64,000 nt of DNA from Maratus speciosus (taxonomy: Eukaryota; Arthropoda; Arachnida; Araneae; Salticidae): contig OZ010790.1 of assembly GCA_963932465.1 (NCBI GenBank), positions 350,759,087 through 350,823,086 on the forward strand, written 5' to 3'. Positions 45,536 to 56,890 of this stretch are shown piece by piece. The notes under the pieces are model-generated. The model searched no databases and was not told where the DNA came from. It was given only the letters and a program-made list of their open reading frames with translations. Positions within the stretch are counted from its first letter, which is position 1. Each line of letters opens with the position of its first letter. The translations under genes and the position numbers were made by a program.

Positions 45536-48118
45536 CATATGATATCTAACCTAAAATTTTATAAACATAGTTCAATATCATCCAAAGATACCCTGAAATT
45601 TTGGTTCAACTACAGTCATTATTATTTATTTTTTAAGAATGCTAATCAAATGACAGAATTTCGCATTGTCTACGACTGGTAAAGATGTATACAACTTCTT
45701 ACAATTTGTTGCATTTTTAAAACTATCTTTTATTTAACAATTTAACCCTCTTACTGACAAGCCCGTGTTAATACGTTCACTAAGCTCCAGGTTTCACTGC
45801 AATACAAGCAATATTTAAAGTAATATAATACTATTGATTTAATGTATTTTTAATACATTGAACAATGATTAATACTTCCAAGGATTGCATTCATATTCGT
45901 TATTAAGTTTTTTTATAAAATGTTCAAAGAATCATTTTTTTAGCATTTAAAACAAAATACAGAGAAAACAACTTTAAGCATCTAATTTTATTTTTCATAG
46001 GGAATATGTTATTTTATTAGTAGTTTTGTTTCTTTTGTTATGAGTTTTATATTTGTAAGATACATTTTAATATTTAAAGTTTATTTATTAATGCAAAAAT
46101 TTCGAAATTTCTAATGCAAAGGTATTTGATGCTCTAAATTTATTACTTTAATAAAAGTACTGTAAGAATTCATGAATATAAAAGTTTTATTCCGTTATAT
46201 AAGGTGTCCATAAAATAAACAAATATTTAACCAATGTTCTTTAATAAATGAATACACTGCGAAACTAGAAAATGTAAAGCATTTAAAAATATTTCTTTCC
46301 TGTAAATACTGTTAAACCTTAAACTCAAGAAACGTTAACTACTCTTTTAAAATGTATCACAAAGTACAAAAAAGGAAATTTATCATATTATTCATAAACT
46401 AATATGAAAAAAATAGATAAACAAAATTAAAAAATACATCTTTTACGTTATCATGTATTTTTTTAACTTTTGCAAAAACGATATTAAAAAAAAAATAAAA
46501 ATAAATAAATAAAAAAATAAATAAATAAACAATTTTTTCATGAAAATAACATATGGATGTTTCACAAGATATGAAAATTTTATTTAATGGTGTTAATCCG
46601 TAAATAAAACCAAAGCGGTATACAAGAAAATAGTGCTATTTATTTATTTATTTTCTGCAATGATTTTCTCTAGATTTCATAAATTTCATTATTATATTCT
46701 TTAAATTTCAAAATCCGGAATAAAACATGTTTTCCATTTACAAAGGAAATATAGTTTGAGGAAATTTGACTTATTAAAAAAATAATGAAACATGATTTAC
46801 AGTTATTTAATTATCAATTACTGAGCTTTCTTTGAATTCTTGTGAAAAAGTTATTGACTTTATTTAAATAACTTGCAAGTTATAATATTAAAAAAAGCGT
46901 ACAAAATTTACTAAATTGGAAGAATTAAAAAATATTAACTCTGTTTAATTAGAATTAATTAATTAGAACATAAAAATAAATTTTCCTAAAACTATGCAAT
47001 AAACTGTTAAAGAAGAATGTACGTAAATTTTAATGTCAAATTTTATTGGTTTGTTTTAAATAGAGATACAAAAGTATTTGACATGGGAGTTGAGTTTCTT
47101 TTGATTTAGTGTAGTGATTTAGTAATTTTGTATACATACTTAAATAGCTTGTGGAATAATGTAACATTTATTGTAGCAAAGCATGTTTTGATAGATATAG
47201 TTTTTGGAAATACTTTGGATTTCTTTTCATTCGCCATTTTGATTTTTCTTGCAACTCAAAATTAATAAACCTCTTAAAATAATCATAAGAGAAACGGAGA
47301 AGATAATATATATTTTCATGATTTAATTATATTTATTCTGCATTATAGTTCATTATGTGTGCATACCACTGTGTATTTTTATGTTTGCGTTTATTAAAGT
47401 ATCATTTTTATTGTATGTATCTCAACCTTCCCTCCATCAGATCTTTTGTTTCTATTACAAAACAATCTTGAACATAAGCTAACAGCAGAATTATATTTCA
47501 TTGAGTACTGGTATGTATAAAGCATCAAGTGGTACTTATCTTTGAACAAGATATAGCCCGCAGCATTATCCGTTCGTAGACAAATTGCTTAGTAAGAATG
47601 CAATTAAACGTTGTTTGTATTATGCTTAGAGAAACGGTCACATATGATGTATCTGCACCTATGATTGTTATAGAACACACCGTGAAATCTGTAGACAAAC
47701 TTAACATTATTGTCAACAATCTCCCATCCACATTTCCATTCATTGGTCGTTTCCATTCAAGTGCTGTAATACAACCTGTCAGTAAAGTTTCAACTAATTT
47801 CTAAAAATGCACTGGTATGTTATATAGCAATATTAAATAAACTTTAATTTACACTCGGATATCATTACTAAATTATATGCCGGATTCATCTGAAAATAAA
47901 CTTATTTTTACTATTGAAATAAGTACCTGGGTTGCTGCTTTTGAAGTTATTTCTCAAGTGCAGATAATATTAGTGCTTTTAAGATAACATTGTGCAGGAC
48001 TTTGGATGATGTGCAAGATAAATATGAATTACTTTCTCCAATTACGTTCTCCAAATGTTGGATGTCGCCTACAACTGTGATGTTATTCAATTTCCCCTAG
48101 CTTCAAATTACTGTCTAC
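45221..48118. other. No gene recognised
   Basis: Very AT-rich. Contains a T39 run at 45495-45533 and an 'aaat' repeat at about 46495-46530. Opposed short open frames at 47525-47804 have near-neutral composition but no motif I recognise. Confidence 0.55.
45495..45533. repeat. Poly-T tract (T39)
   Basis: Pure thymine run. Confidence 0.95.
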
Positions 48119-48332
48119 ACTGATAAAAATTTAATCTGGTTTGGACCAACTTTTGGTGCTTCAGTAGCTGCAACCATGGCTAAACGTCATTTCAACGTTT
48201 GGAGCTCCAGTTGAACCGCATCTGCCTGGGATGCGGAGCAAAATGCGGATCCAAATGCTGGAACAATACCTACCATATTATGGTTGAAAGTACTGCAGCA
48301 CCAAAATTTGGTTCAAACTATCACAAAGTGTT
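48119..48332. mobile_element. Hairpin MITE of a second family (214 bp)
   Basis: The left end 'cactgataaaaatttaatc' then 'tggaccaacttttggtgc' and 'agctgcaaccatgg' is complementary to the right end '..ccatattatggttgaaag', 'gcagcaccaaaatttgg' and '..cacaaagtg'. Arms are about 60 bp, moderately diverged. The centre is G+C-richer ('ccagttgaaccgcatctgc'). No coding frame. Confidence 0.75.
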
Positions 48333-48379
48333 TAACTGTGTTGTAGTTCGATAAGTATATTAACCCTTTATCTACTGAC

Positions 48380-48395
48380 GGTACTTATAAGTACC
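48380..48395. repeat. 16-bp perfect palindrome, site 1
   Basis: GGTACTTATAAGTACC in the context 'actgac..act', directly inside the left terminus of the piggyBac-type element. Confidence 0.95.
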
Positions 48396-48738
48396 ACTCA
48401 CTTTAAACTTTTATACCATAGTGACTATTACTAATATTATAATGGTACCTTGCAAAAATCGCTCTTTTAACTCCAATTTAACCGAATACATGACAGCGGT
48501 AGTTCTAGGTTTGTTATATTAGAGAGGAATGAGGCTATCTTTGAAGCAGTCGATGTGTTTTGTGTCGACGGTTTGTACAGATTGCCACGCTCGTCTATTC
48601 ATTGCTGCAAACACAGTAAAGGATATAAGATAAGTGTTGTATTTTTTTTATGTGTTCATTATGGCCTTAGAGTACAATTTGACTAGCTATTTTAGTTGAA
48701 CGGTGTATGTATTTGATTTAACAGTTCAATTACTCGGT

Positions 48739-48754
48739 GGTACTTATAAGTACC
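48739..48754. repeat. 16-bp perfect palindrome, site 2
   Basis: Identical GGTACTTATAAGTACC, but its flanks ('gtcagt' on the right) are inverted relative to site 1. Confidence 0.95.
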
Positions 48755-49285
48755 GTCAGTACAATGGGTGCTGGAGAAAAACTTCTTGTTTACTTTTCGT
48801 CTGTGTAGTTATCCATCGTTTTCATCGGATTTAAAATGCAATTACTAAAATATAGTGCAGTAGTGATTTCCCTGGTATTTCTTTTCTGTTTCATTGTTAT
48901 TTTTTATAGAAATCGAAAAAGTTGTGGTACCAGCTGGTTTTTGCTATGCTAGAAATGGCATATGTAAATTCATATATCGCATATGTGGAGATGCGAGAGA
49001 GCATGTTGTCCCTGGAATATTGACGTCGCAAAACTAAAGGACTGCTAACAAGATCAAAACCTAAAAAAAAAAAAAAATAGTTTTTTTAAACCCTTTCAGG
49101 AGCAAAGCATTTTCAATTCTAAAGCGTTGAAATAAATGATTGGCACCAGAATTTGCCAAGCGATTTATTTGTAAATAAGAAAAAGTCTATATTTCATATA
49201 CTTATTAAATCGAAAATATTTTCTGGTGCCAGTTGAAATAACTTGTGGGTTTTCTGTTACGATAATTTAGTCATAGTGTACTGAC

Positions 49286-49301
49286 GGTACTTTAAAGTAC
49301 C
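49286..49301. repeat. 16-bp perfect palindrome, site 3
   Basis: GGTACTTTAAAGTACC, still a perfect palindrome after compensating changes at the centre. It has the same flanks as site 1 ('actgac..act'). Confidence 0.95.
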
Positions 49302-49968
49302 ACTTCAGTTAATTACCTCTAAATAATTAAATTTCTCTCGGGTGAGTATTTTTTATGTTTATCCTTTAATTTTCATTGTAGTAACTGAAAAAAAATATTA
49401 CATGAAAAAAATTGCAGTAGATCATAATGTCGTAGATAAAGGGTTAAGCTGTTGTTTCGTATGTTATATAACTTTGAACTCCTTAATTCCGAAGCTTTCA
49501 TTATGAAAGATATTGTTGGCAATATAATACATAAACCGACATAAAAGAAAACTGTGCTCATAAGTGTAAATTGCAAAATCATCATCTTACATATAATTTA
49601 CTCCCTTGTAATAAAGCTCAGAAAGCAAAAATGTGTCGAACCAGATTTACAAACTCGTTTCAGTACATACAAAATGCTGAAACCAAATTTAACCGTTAAA
49701 TAAAGTGACAGATAAGTAAGCAGATCCATTTAACATAGACAAACAGTATAATGCATTTAATAATCCAGTTTTAGCAATTATCGTGCATAATTGGAAAAGT
49801 AGACAAATTATTTTGTACATCACTGTATAGTGTATATTATCTAAAAATTTTTATACACGATATATTAAATTATCATTTAAATTAGCTAAAAAAGCTAACG
49901 AAAGTATACTCCTAAAAAACTGCCATCCGATCCGTATATGGAAATGTATCCAGTTAATACGTAATTAC

Positions 49969-50037
49969 ACTAGATTAATTTTAATACAATTATTCTCATT
50001 GGTAAATATATATATGAGTTTCCAACTGGGCGAAAAA
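49969..50037 (-). mobile_element. SINE tail fragment, copy 2 (head missing)
   Basis: 'actagattaattttaatac' then 'attctcattggtaaa' and 'tttccaactgggcgaaaaa' match the tail of the 16.6-kb SINE. Where that copy continues into the tRNA-like head, this one diverges within a few bases, so it is 5'-truncated or the head has been lost. Confidence 0.7.
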
Positions 50038-50345
50038 AGGCCCGAACGTCCATGCAAATTTAAGGATAACCACCGTGCCGAATAATGTACGTTCTCCATT
50101 TACATATAAAAATTCAACCTGCAGATTTTACGTAAAACGAGCTTTTCTGTTACGCACACAAAATAATTTGAATAATTAATTAGATAATATTCGCAGAATT
50201 GCTCATAATAGGTGTTTTAAGTTCAACATATTAACATATTAATCGTGGATATTGCCAATTATACGAAGCCTGAACGCAAATTTGATTCGCAAAAATACAA
50301 ACTTTATACTGCTCAATATATTCTAATTTTTTTGCGAAATTATAA

Positions 50346-50777
50346 TATAGTCTTAAATGTTTCAATTTCTGCTTAGCAGCAAAACCACTTCCGAAATGGA
50401 TGAATATCATTTGCGCTAACATTGACCCAATTAGTTTCGAGAATTACTCAGGAGTGTATGAAATACAATTTATTAGAGCAGATGGATCAAAGAATTACTA
50501 TATTGGTTTGACTAGCAGGAAATTTAAGTATAGCAAAAAGATGCACATAGCTGATATGAAATATAATAGAAAAACCACAGCCCTAGCAAGATTTAATGAA
50601 GAAGAATCCATCAAACTAAATTTCAATAAAAATAAAATAATTTTCCCCTCCAGTCTATGTTATCCATCGATTATTAGAGAAACCATAGAGATTGTAATAC
50701 GCAAAAACTCAATATGTAACGATGCAGCATCATTTCACTTACCAAAAATATGGATCGAGGTACTCAATGATTATTAA
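50346..50777 (+). pseudogene. Penelope-like element GIY-YIG endonuclease remnant
   Basis: The frame is open from 50346, with the first ATG at 50400 (125 residues from there). It contains 'SGVYEI' (residues 17-22), 'NYYIGLTSRKF' (32-42), 'HIADMKYNRKTTALARF' (49-65) and 'IIRETIEIVI' (91-100), ending 'LPKIWIEVLND'. This is the order of the C-terminal GIY-YIG nuclease of Penelope-like retroelements, which nicks target DNA for reverse transcription. The usual catalytic Arg after the YIG block ('F..RF..H') is Ser here, so it is probably inactive. The reverse transcriptase that should precede it is absent, consistent with 5' truncation. It could be scored as an open but non-functional fragment. Confidence 0.82.
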
Positions 50778-53700
50778 ATTAAAAATAAAATATGCATCCA
50801 AGTAAAATAAAAAATAAACTGCATAATGTCAAAGAATACGTGGAAAACTGAATGATGGCGTATCATATACTGTGCAAATTTATAACAGGATTATTTATTT
50901 GAATAAGCACATGAATACGTAATTCACAATATATATTTTTACTAAATAGGTGCAACTATATACAAGTTTTAAAAACATTTAAAACTATTCAAGCTATTGG
51001 TGTCAGAAGATGTTAAAATCCCTAGCGCTCCAAACTAAAGATTATTCGTCATCAGGGAACTGCTGCAGCCTGAAAAACATATTCTGTTCAAATATCAGAA
51101 TGGGAAACCAAAAACGACAAAATAGGAGGGTGGGAAAGAAAGAAAATTGAGGGGTTGCTATAGAAACCGAAAAAGGGTGGGAGGGTTAATCAAAATCAAA
51201 TTCCCCAATTACTCCAATCATGTTAAAACATATCCGCGGTATATTAGAGGATAGAACATCATTACAGGCACCCTTGCCACTTGTTAAAATTTTCAGAGAC
51301 TCTCTGCTTATACAAATATTATATTATGATGCATGTGCAATGACTTTAATCTCTATAGTATATCAATATCTGTATCTTGATTTGACTGGGATAGAGCAGT
51401 GGATAATTTACCTTTTTGGTGCCTGTCATATGTTCTTTAAAGAAAATAAACCCTGAGTATAATTATTGATTCATATCTACTTCATTATCGAAGGATTAAA
51501 AAATCAAATAAAGTTTTTTCTTAATATTATGTATTAATTTACACAATTATAATTTTACAACATCTTCTGAAAATTGAAAAATAAATATTTCACGATTTTA
51601 AACACATAATAAATATTCCACATTAAAACCAAAAATAAATATATTTGTCATAAAATGGCAAGGTGATAATATATTATTTTAAAAACTTTTCAACTAATAC
51701 AGAAATTAGTATAATTATATCTTTATATAATTATATCTTTAAGTTCATGAAATGAAAACAAATGGTATTAAACGAATTCTGCTATTAATACGTTATGTTT
51801 TCTTTTATAATATACTATTTTCTTATTTATGTAACTATTTTTTTTTACAACTGTTACTTGCATGATGTACGCTCGATCGAATATCTTTGTCATTTTTTGG
51901 ATATTATCAGGTTTCTAGGCACTTCCATAATTGAGTTTACTTTTCCGCTGAACGTGCAAGAAAGTATTTCTACTGGAAGTATGTCAAATGCAGATAAAGA
52001 ATATAACTGTTACTTTCTAAAGAAAAGTTTTCATATAAGCATATATAATCCCACACTTTTATAAATAAAACCTGACTTTTTATAATCAATATATTTTTAG
52101 TAATTCTAGTGTGAATCTTAAATGTATTGTTTTGTAGCTAGACATTAAAGTTGAATTACGAAACATTAAAACTAAATATTTTAAACAGTTTTTCTGAATA
52201 AATGTATATTCTAAAATTACTGTATTAATATATTTTCAACATTTCTGAAGTTTGTATATTAAATTTATTTTGAGCTATTAAACGACACATATCTTTGAAT
52301 AAAATATAAAAGGAATATCTATCTATAAAACTACATCTATAAATATATTTATCTATCTGTGTATTTATTTATATATATCTACCAATCTACCTGTTTATCT
52401 ACATATATTTATATCTATCTATCTCTCTATAAGTGTGTGTGTATGTATTTAATTAAAATAATAAATGTATTATTAATGTAAACATTTGTATAATCAGATG
52501 TCTTTAAAATGTATACGCGCACATTAAAAAGACAGCGTACACAATATTGCTGTTTTTTTTTCTAATCTTCACTCAAACCAAATAATCATTAATTTAGCTA
52601 TATATATTCTAGATTTTAACTGAAACCAGAGACAAACTGAAGAGATATTGCTGTTCAAAGTTTTGTTAATCTTATGCTAAGATTAACAAAACATAAGAAT
52701 AGTAAGGTTGATCAGTTTGCTTTAGGAATAATACCTCTTATGTCTGAAGGTCTTATCAAGATCGAAGGCCGGATTCTACGTCTAAAAAATCTTTGGAAAT
52801 TCCGACGAACTGAAAAAGCAAAACCGGGAACTAAACCAAATACAGAGTAAAGTTCAAAACCTCATCAGGTCGGGAATTAACAAAAAATAGCATAAGCCCT
52901 TTCTTTAAATAACAGAAGAGGACTGAGGAGTTGCTACATACTTAAAAAAATATCACATGATGATTGTTCAATTAGATTCAGAAATCGGTCAAAGGCTATA
53001 AGCTTTAATGTGCTATCTGCAACTCCACATCTTCACTTTGTTCGGTTATGAGGAACGCTGAAGAATTTCTTATTTATATTGAAAGAAAACTCAGGTAATG
53101 TTTCACAAACGCATATAACGCACATTTCTCGAACAATGGTTAAGGATCGAGATTCGGGTGTAAATTAATGATTTACGACTTATATAGCTGGTGTGATTGA
53201 GCTTTGCTATTACATGTACGGAAGATTGTCCTCATTAAGAACAATTATGACAATTCAATTACATTACATAATTGTTTCAAACGTAACTAACATTTTTATA
53301 ACTTGACTGATCATTATCCTTTACTAAATTCCCCTTCTGTAAAGTGTAACACGTTTTAAATGTGAGTTTAATAGTATTAACTAATTAAAAACATTTTTTT
53401 TCATTAACCATTTTCTAAAGAGTGATTAAATTTTTGATTAGTTGATAGGATTCTCAACTGCTTTTATATTCAATCGTACCGAAATTTGCATAAAAATACT
53501 TTTTTGTAGATATCTCTTGAAAATACTGTACTGGTAATGTATATCAGAGATTGTTTTTCAACAATTGGTGCGAATAGAATAAACAAAATAGGCGATTTTA
53601 TGTACAGTGTCCCATCCCTGTAATTAATGTGTTAAAGGTGCAGTGTGCATCACATTTTTCATATAACAACAATAAGTAAAATGAATAGGGGGAACTATGT

Positions 53701-54158
53701 GACTCAAGAAAGTACCAAATTTTTTGTCATTTAACTGTCTTCATAAATATTTTTAAGTCATGCATATTTTTTTATATTCATTTTGATTACTCCCAGAATC
53801 AGGACAAATTGTCCCCAAATATATACGTTGCATAAACTTTTTCTTTCTACGAAAAAACTTTTCTACCAGGCTTCAAACTATTTGTTGTGCAACACTAAAC
53901 TTTTAAGTAAACGTTTCTAATTTGCATTTTTTCAATAGGTAATGTCGAGGATTTTAGTTTTTAGATAGTTTTTAAAATATTCTTAAAATAGTCAAACGTA
54001 CAAGTAAACAAACCCACAAGGCTAATGTGAGACACTGCATGAGCTAATGTGGTACAGTTAATGCGCTAATATGAGACATACTATGAAGCTAATATCAGAG
54101 AGTAATTCAGGCTGTGAAAAGTCTATTAAATCATACCACTTTAAACATCCACCAAGAA
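50778..54158. other. No gene recognised
   Basis: AT-rich DNA. It includes a purine-rich stretch near 51110-51190, a degenerate 'tatc' microsatellite at about 52316-52445 and one perfect hairpin (52661-52691). Short frames at 51220-51456 and 51795-52064 show no known motif. Confidence 0.5.
52661..52691. other. Perfect 14-bp hairpin with 3-base loop
   Basis: TTTTGTTAATCTTA, loop tgc, TAAGATTAACAAAA. It is followed by 'cataag', not a T run, so it is not an obvious polymerase III terminator. Confidence 0.9.
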
Positions 54159-56623
54159 TCTTATACTATAATGCGAGCAAAAATTGTGTGTGTGTGTATG
54201 TAAATTTTATTTTGAAAACGGCTCTAACGATTTTGATTAAATTTTGCACCCTACCGTTTTCGGACACGAAAAGACCATTGGGATGGGTCTCGTGTTCGAG
54301 AATATTCAATTAGTGGGTCATTTTGGATCAGGGTCAAGCTAATTATATCTAAAGAACGGCTCAATCGATTTTGACTAAATTTTGTATCTAATCATTTTCG
54401 GGCACGAAAAGACCATTGGGATGGGTCACGTGTTCGAGAAAAGTCGATTAGTGGGACATTTTTGGGTCCTGTGGGTCAAGCAATTTTTATCTAAAAACGG
54501 CTCTAACGATTTTCACAAAACTCTATATTCTACAGCTTTGGATTACGAGAAGACCATTGGGCTAAGTCACATGTTCGAGAAAATTCGATTAGTGGGTCAT
54601 TTCTGGGTCACCGTGGGTCAAGCTAAGTTTATTTAGATAACGGCTCTAACGATTTTGATTAAATTTTGCACCCTACCGTTTTCGGGCACGAAAAGACCAT
54701 TGGGATGGGTCTCGTGTTCGTGAAAATTCGATTAGTGGGTATTTTTGGGTCATAATGGGTGAGGGTCAAGCTAATTATATCTAGAGAACGGCTCAATCGA
54801 TTTTGACTAAATTTTGTATCTAACCATTTTCGGGCACGAAAAGACCATTGGGATGGGTCACGTGTTCGAGAAAATTTGATTAGTGGTCCATTTTTGGGTC
54901 ACTGTGGGTCAAGCTATTTTTATCTAAAAAACGGCTCTAGCGATTTTCACTAAACTGTATATTCTACAGCTTTGGATTACGAGAGGACCATTGAGCTAAG
55001 TCACATGTTCGAGAAAATTCGATTAGTGGATCATTTTTGGGTCACTGTGGGTCAAGCTCAGTTTATCTAGATAACGGCTCAAACGATTTTGACGATGTTT
55101 TCGGGCTACTATTTTCGGGCACGAAAAGACCATTGAGATGGGTTTTGTGATCGCGAAAATTCGATTAGTGGGTCATTTTGTGTCATAATCGGTCAGGGTC
55201 AAGCTAATTATATCTATTAGAACGGCTCAATAGATTTTGACTAAATTTTGTATCTAACCATTTTCGGGAACGAAAAGACCATTGGAATGGGTAACGTGTT
55301 CAAGAAAATTCGATTAGTGGGTCATTTTTGGGTCACCGTGTGTCCAGCTTAGTTTATCTAGATAACGGCTCTATGATTTTGACGAAATTCTGTAATCTAT
55401 TGTTTTCGGGCACGAAAAGACCATTGGGATGGATCACGTGTTCGAGAAATTTCCATTAGTGGGTCAATATGGGTCATTATGGGTCAGGGTCAAGCTTATA
55501 TCTAAAAAACGACTCAAGACATTTTCACAAAATTTTTTAATATACGGCCGTTTCTGGTCATGAGATGACCATTAGGCTAAATCACATGTTCTAGAAAATT
55601 TTATCAGTGGGTCATTTTGGGTCACAATGGGCCAGGGTCAAGCTAATTGAATATAAAAACATGCTCAAAACATTTTGACCTAGTTATATATTATACCGTT
55701 TCTGGGCAGAAAAGAAAATTTGTCTAGGTCACATGTTCGAGAAAATTCGATAAGTGTGTCATTTTGGGTCACAATGGGTCAGGGTCCAGCTAATTGTATC
55801 TAAAAAACGGCTTAAACGATTTTAACAAAAATTTTGTATTCTATCGTTTTCGGGCTCGAGAAGACCATTGGGCTAGGTCGCATGTTCAAGAAAATTCGAT
55901 TAGTGGGTCATTTTGGGTCACAATGGATCAGGGTCAAGCTAATTGTATTTAAAAAGCGCTTCAAAATATTTTGACAAAATTTTATATAATACCGTTTGCG
56001 GGCACGATAAGACCATTGGGAAGGGTCGCATGTTCAAGAAAATTCAATCAATGGGTCCTTTTGTATCCTAATGGATCAGTATCAAGCTAACTGTATCTAA
56101 AAAACGGCTCAAAATATTTTGACAAAACTTTGTACTACACCATTTCTGGACAAGATAAAACCCTTGGGCTGGGTCGCATGCTCAAGAAAATTGTATTAGT
56201 GGGTCATTTTGGTGATGATGGGTTGGGGTCAAGCTAACGGCATCTCAAAAAGGTTCAAACAATTTTGACAATTTTTTTTTTTTGTTATACCGCTTTACAG
56301 TATAAAAAGACCATTGGAATAGCTCACATGTTCGATAAATTTCCGTTAGTTGATTTTTGAATCAACGTGTGTCAGGCTTATTTTATCTAGAAAACGACTA
56401 ACGATTTTCACTAAATTTTGTATTCCCTCGTTTTCAGTCTCGAGAATAGCTTTCTGTTAGGTCGTATGTTCGAAAAAATTCTATTAGTGGGTCATTTTGT
56501 GTCACTATGTCTCAGGGTCAAGCTAATTGCATCTAAAACAGCAAGAATGATTCAGTGGGAATAATATATCGAGATAAACACAAAGCTAATTTTGACCGAG
56601 CTTAGCTCGGTCATTCCTGCTAG
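54159..56623 (+). mobile_element. Non-autonomous Helitron with a tandem-array body (2465 bp)
   Basis: The 3' end has the hairpin GACCGAGC/GCTCGGTC (56594-56612, loop tta), then 'attcctg' and CTAG ending at 56623, with host T next. The 5' end is A|TCTTATACTATAATGCGAGC at 54159. Insertion between A and T, 5' TC, and the hairpin followed after a few bases by CTAG all match Helitrons. Nothing codes inside; almost the whole interior is a tandem array. It would need Rep-helicase from another element. Confidence 0.9.
54225..56560 (+). repeat. Tandem array, about 16 units of about 145 bp, with a 3-unit higher-order pattern
   Basis: The phrase 'cacgaaaagaccattggg' or a variant recurs near 54272, 54411, 54552, 54695, 54843, 54986, 55129, 55277, 55419, 55566, 55709, 55863, 56011, 56157, 56309 and 56450. 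Units also share 'gttcgagaaaattcgattag', 'tgggtcattttgggtca' and 'aaaacggctcaaacgatttt'. In the first half, three unit types alternate in fixed order: one with 'ctaccgttttcgg', one with 'aaccattttcggg', one with 'ctacagctttgg'. The later units are more diverged. Confidence 0.95.
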
Positions 56624-56890
56624 TAAAAACATAAAGTGTTAATCTGAAAATTGCCTTTATGTTTAAATATGCCAGATATGATTTATCTTCTTAAAAAAAC
56701 GTCGTGGTATATTTTTCTATGTTTGTAACCGATTTCTAATCAACTGATGTGAAATCCTATCTCTTTGATTTAACTACTTAGTTTCAAACAGGGATTTTCT
56801 CGAAGTATCGTTACGTATTTTGTTATTACTCGACTCTAAGAGTTTTTTTTTACTTATTCATCTTTGTTCTGACTCTGTTTTCTTAATTCG

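Larger units (their letters stand above)
48364..49443. mobile_element. Non-autonomous piggyBac-type element (1080 bp)
   Basis: Flanked by TTAA on both sides (48360-48363 and 49444-49447). The ends are 'CCCTTTATCTAC' and its exact complement. TTAA duplication with ends starting CCC is diagnostic of piggyBac-type transposition. Inside are three copies of a perfect 16-bp palindrome. No transposase frame exists, so it would depend on an enzyme made elsewhere. Confidence 0.88.

Noticed and set aside
47525..47804. Opposed open frames of 72 and 68 residues with non-repetitive composition
   Set aside because: No motif, no start or splice context, and length is within chance for this region.
52741..52850. 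Possible Bel/Pao retrotransposon piece ('PLMSEGLIKIEGRILRL')
   Set aside because: Only a dozen residues resemble the family pattern and nothing adjacent supports it.
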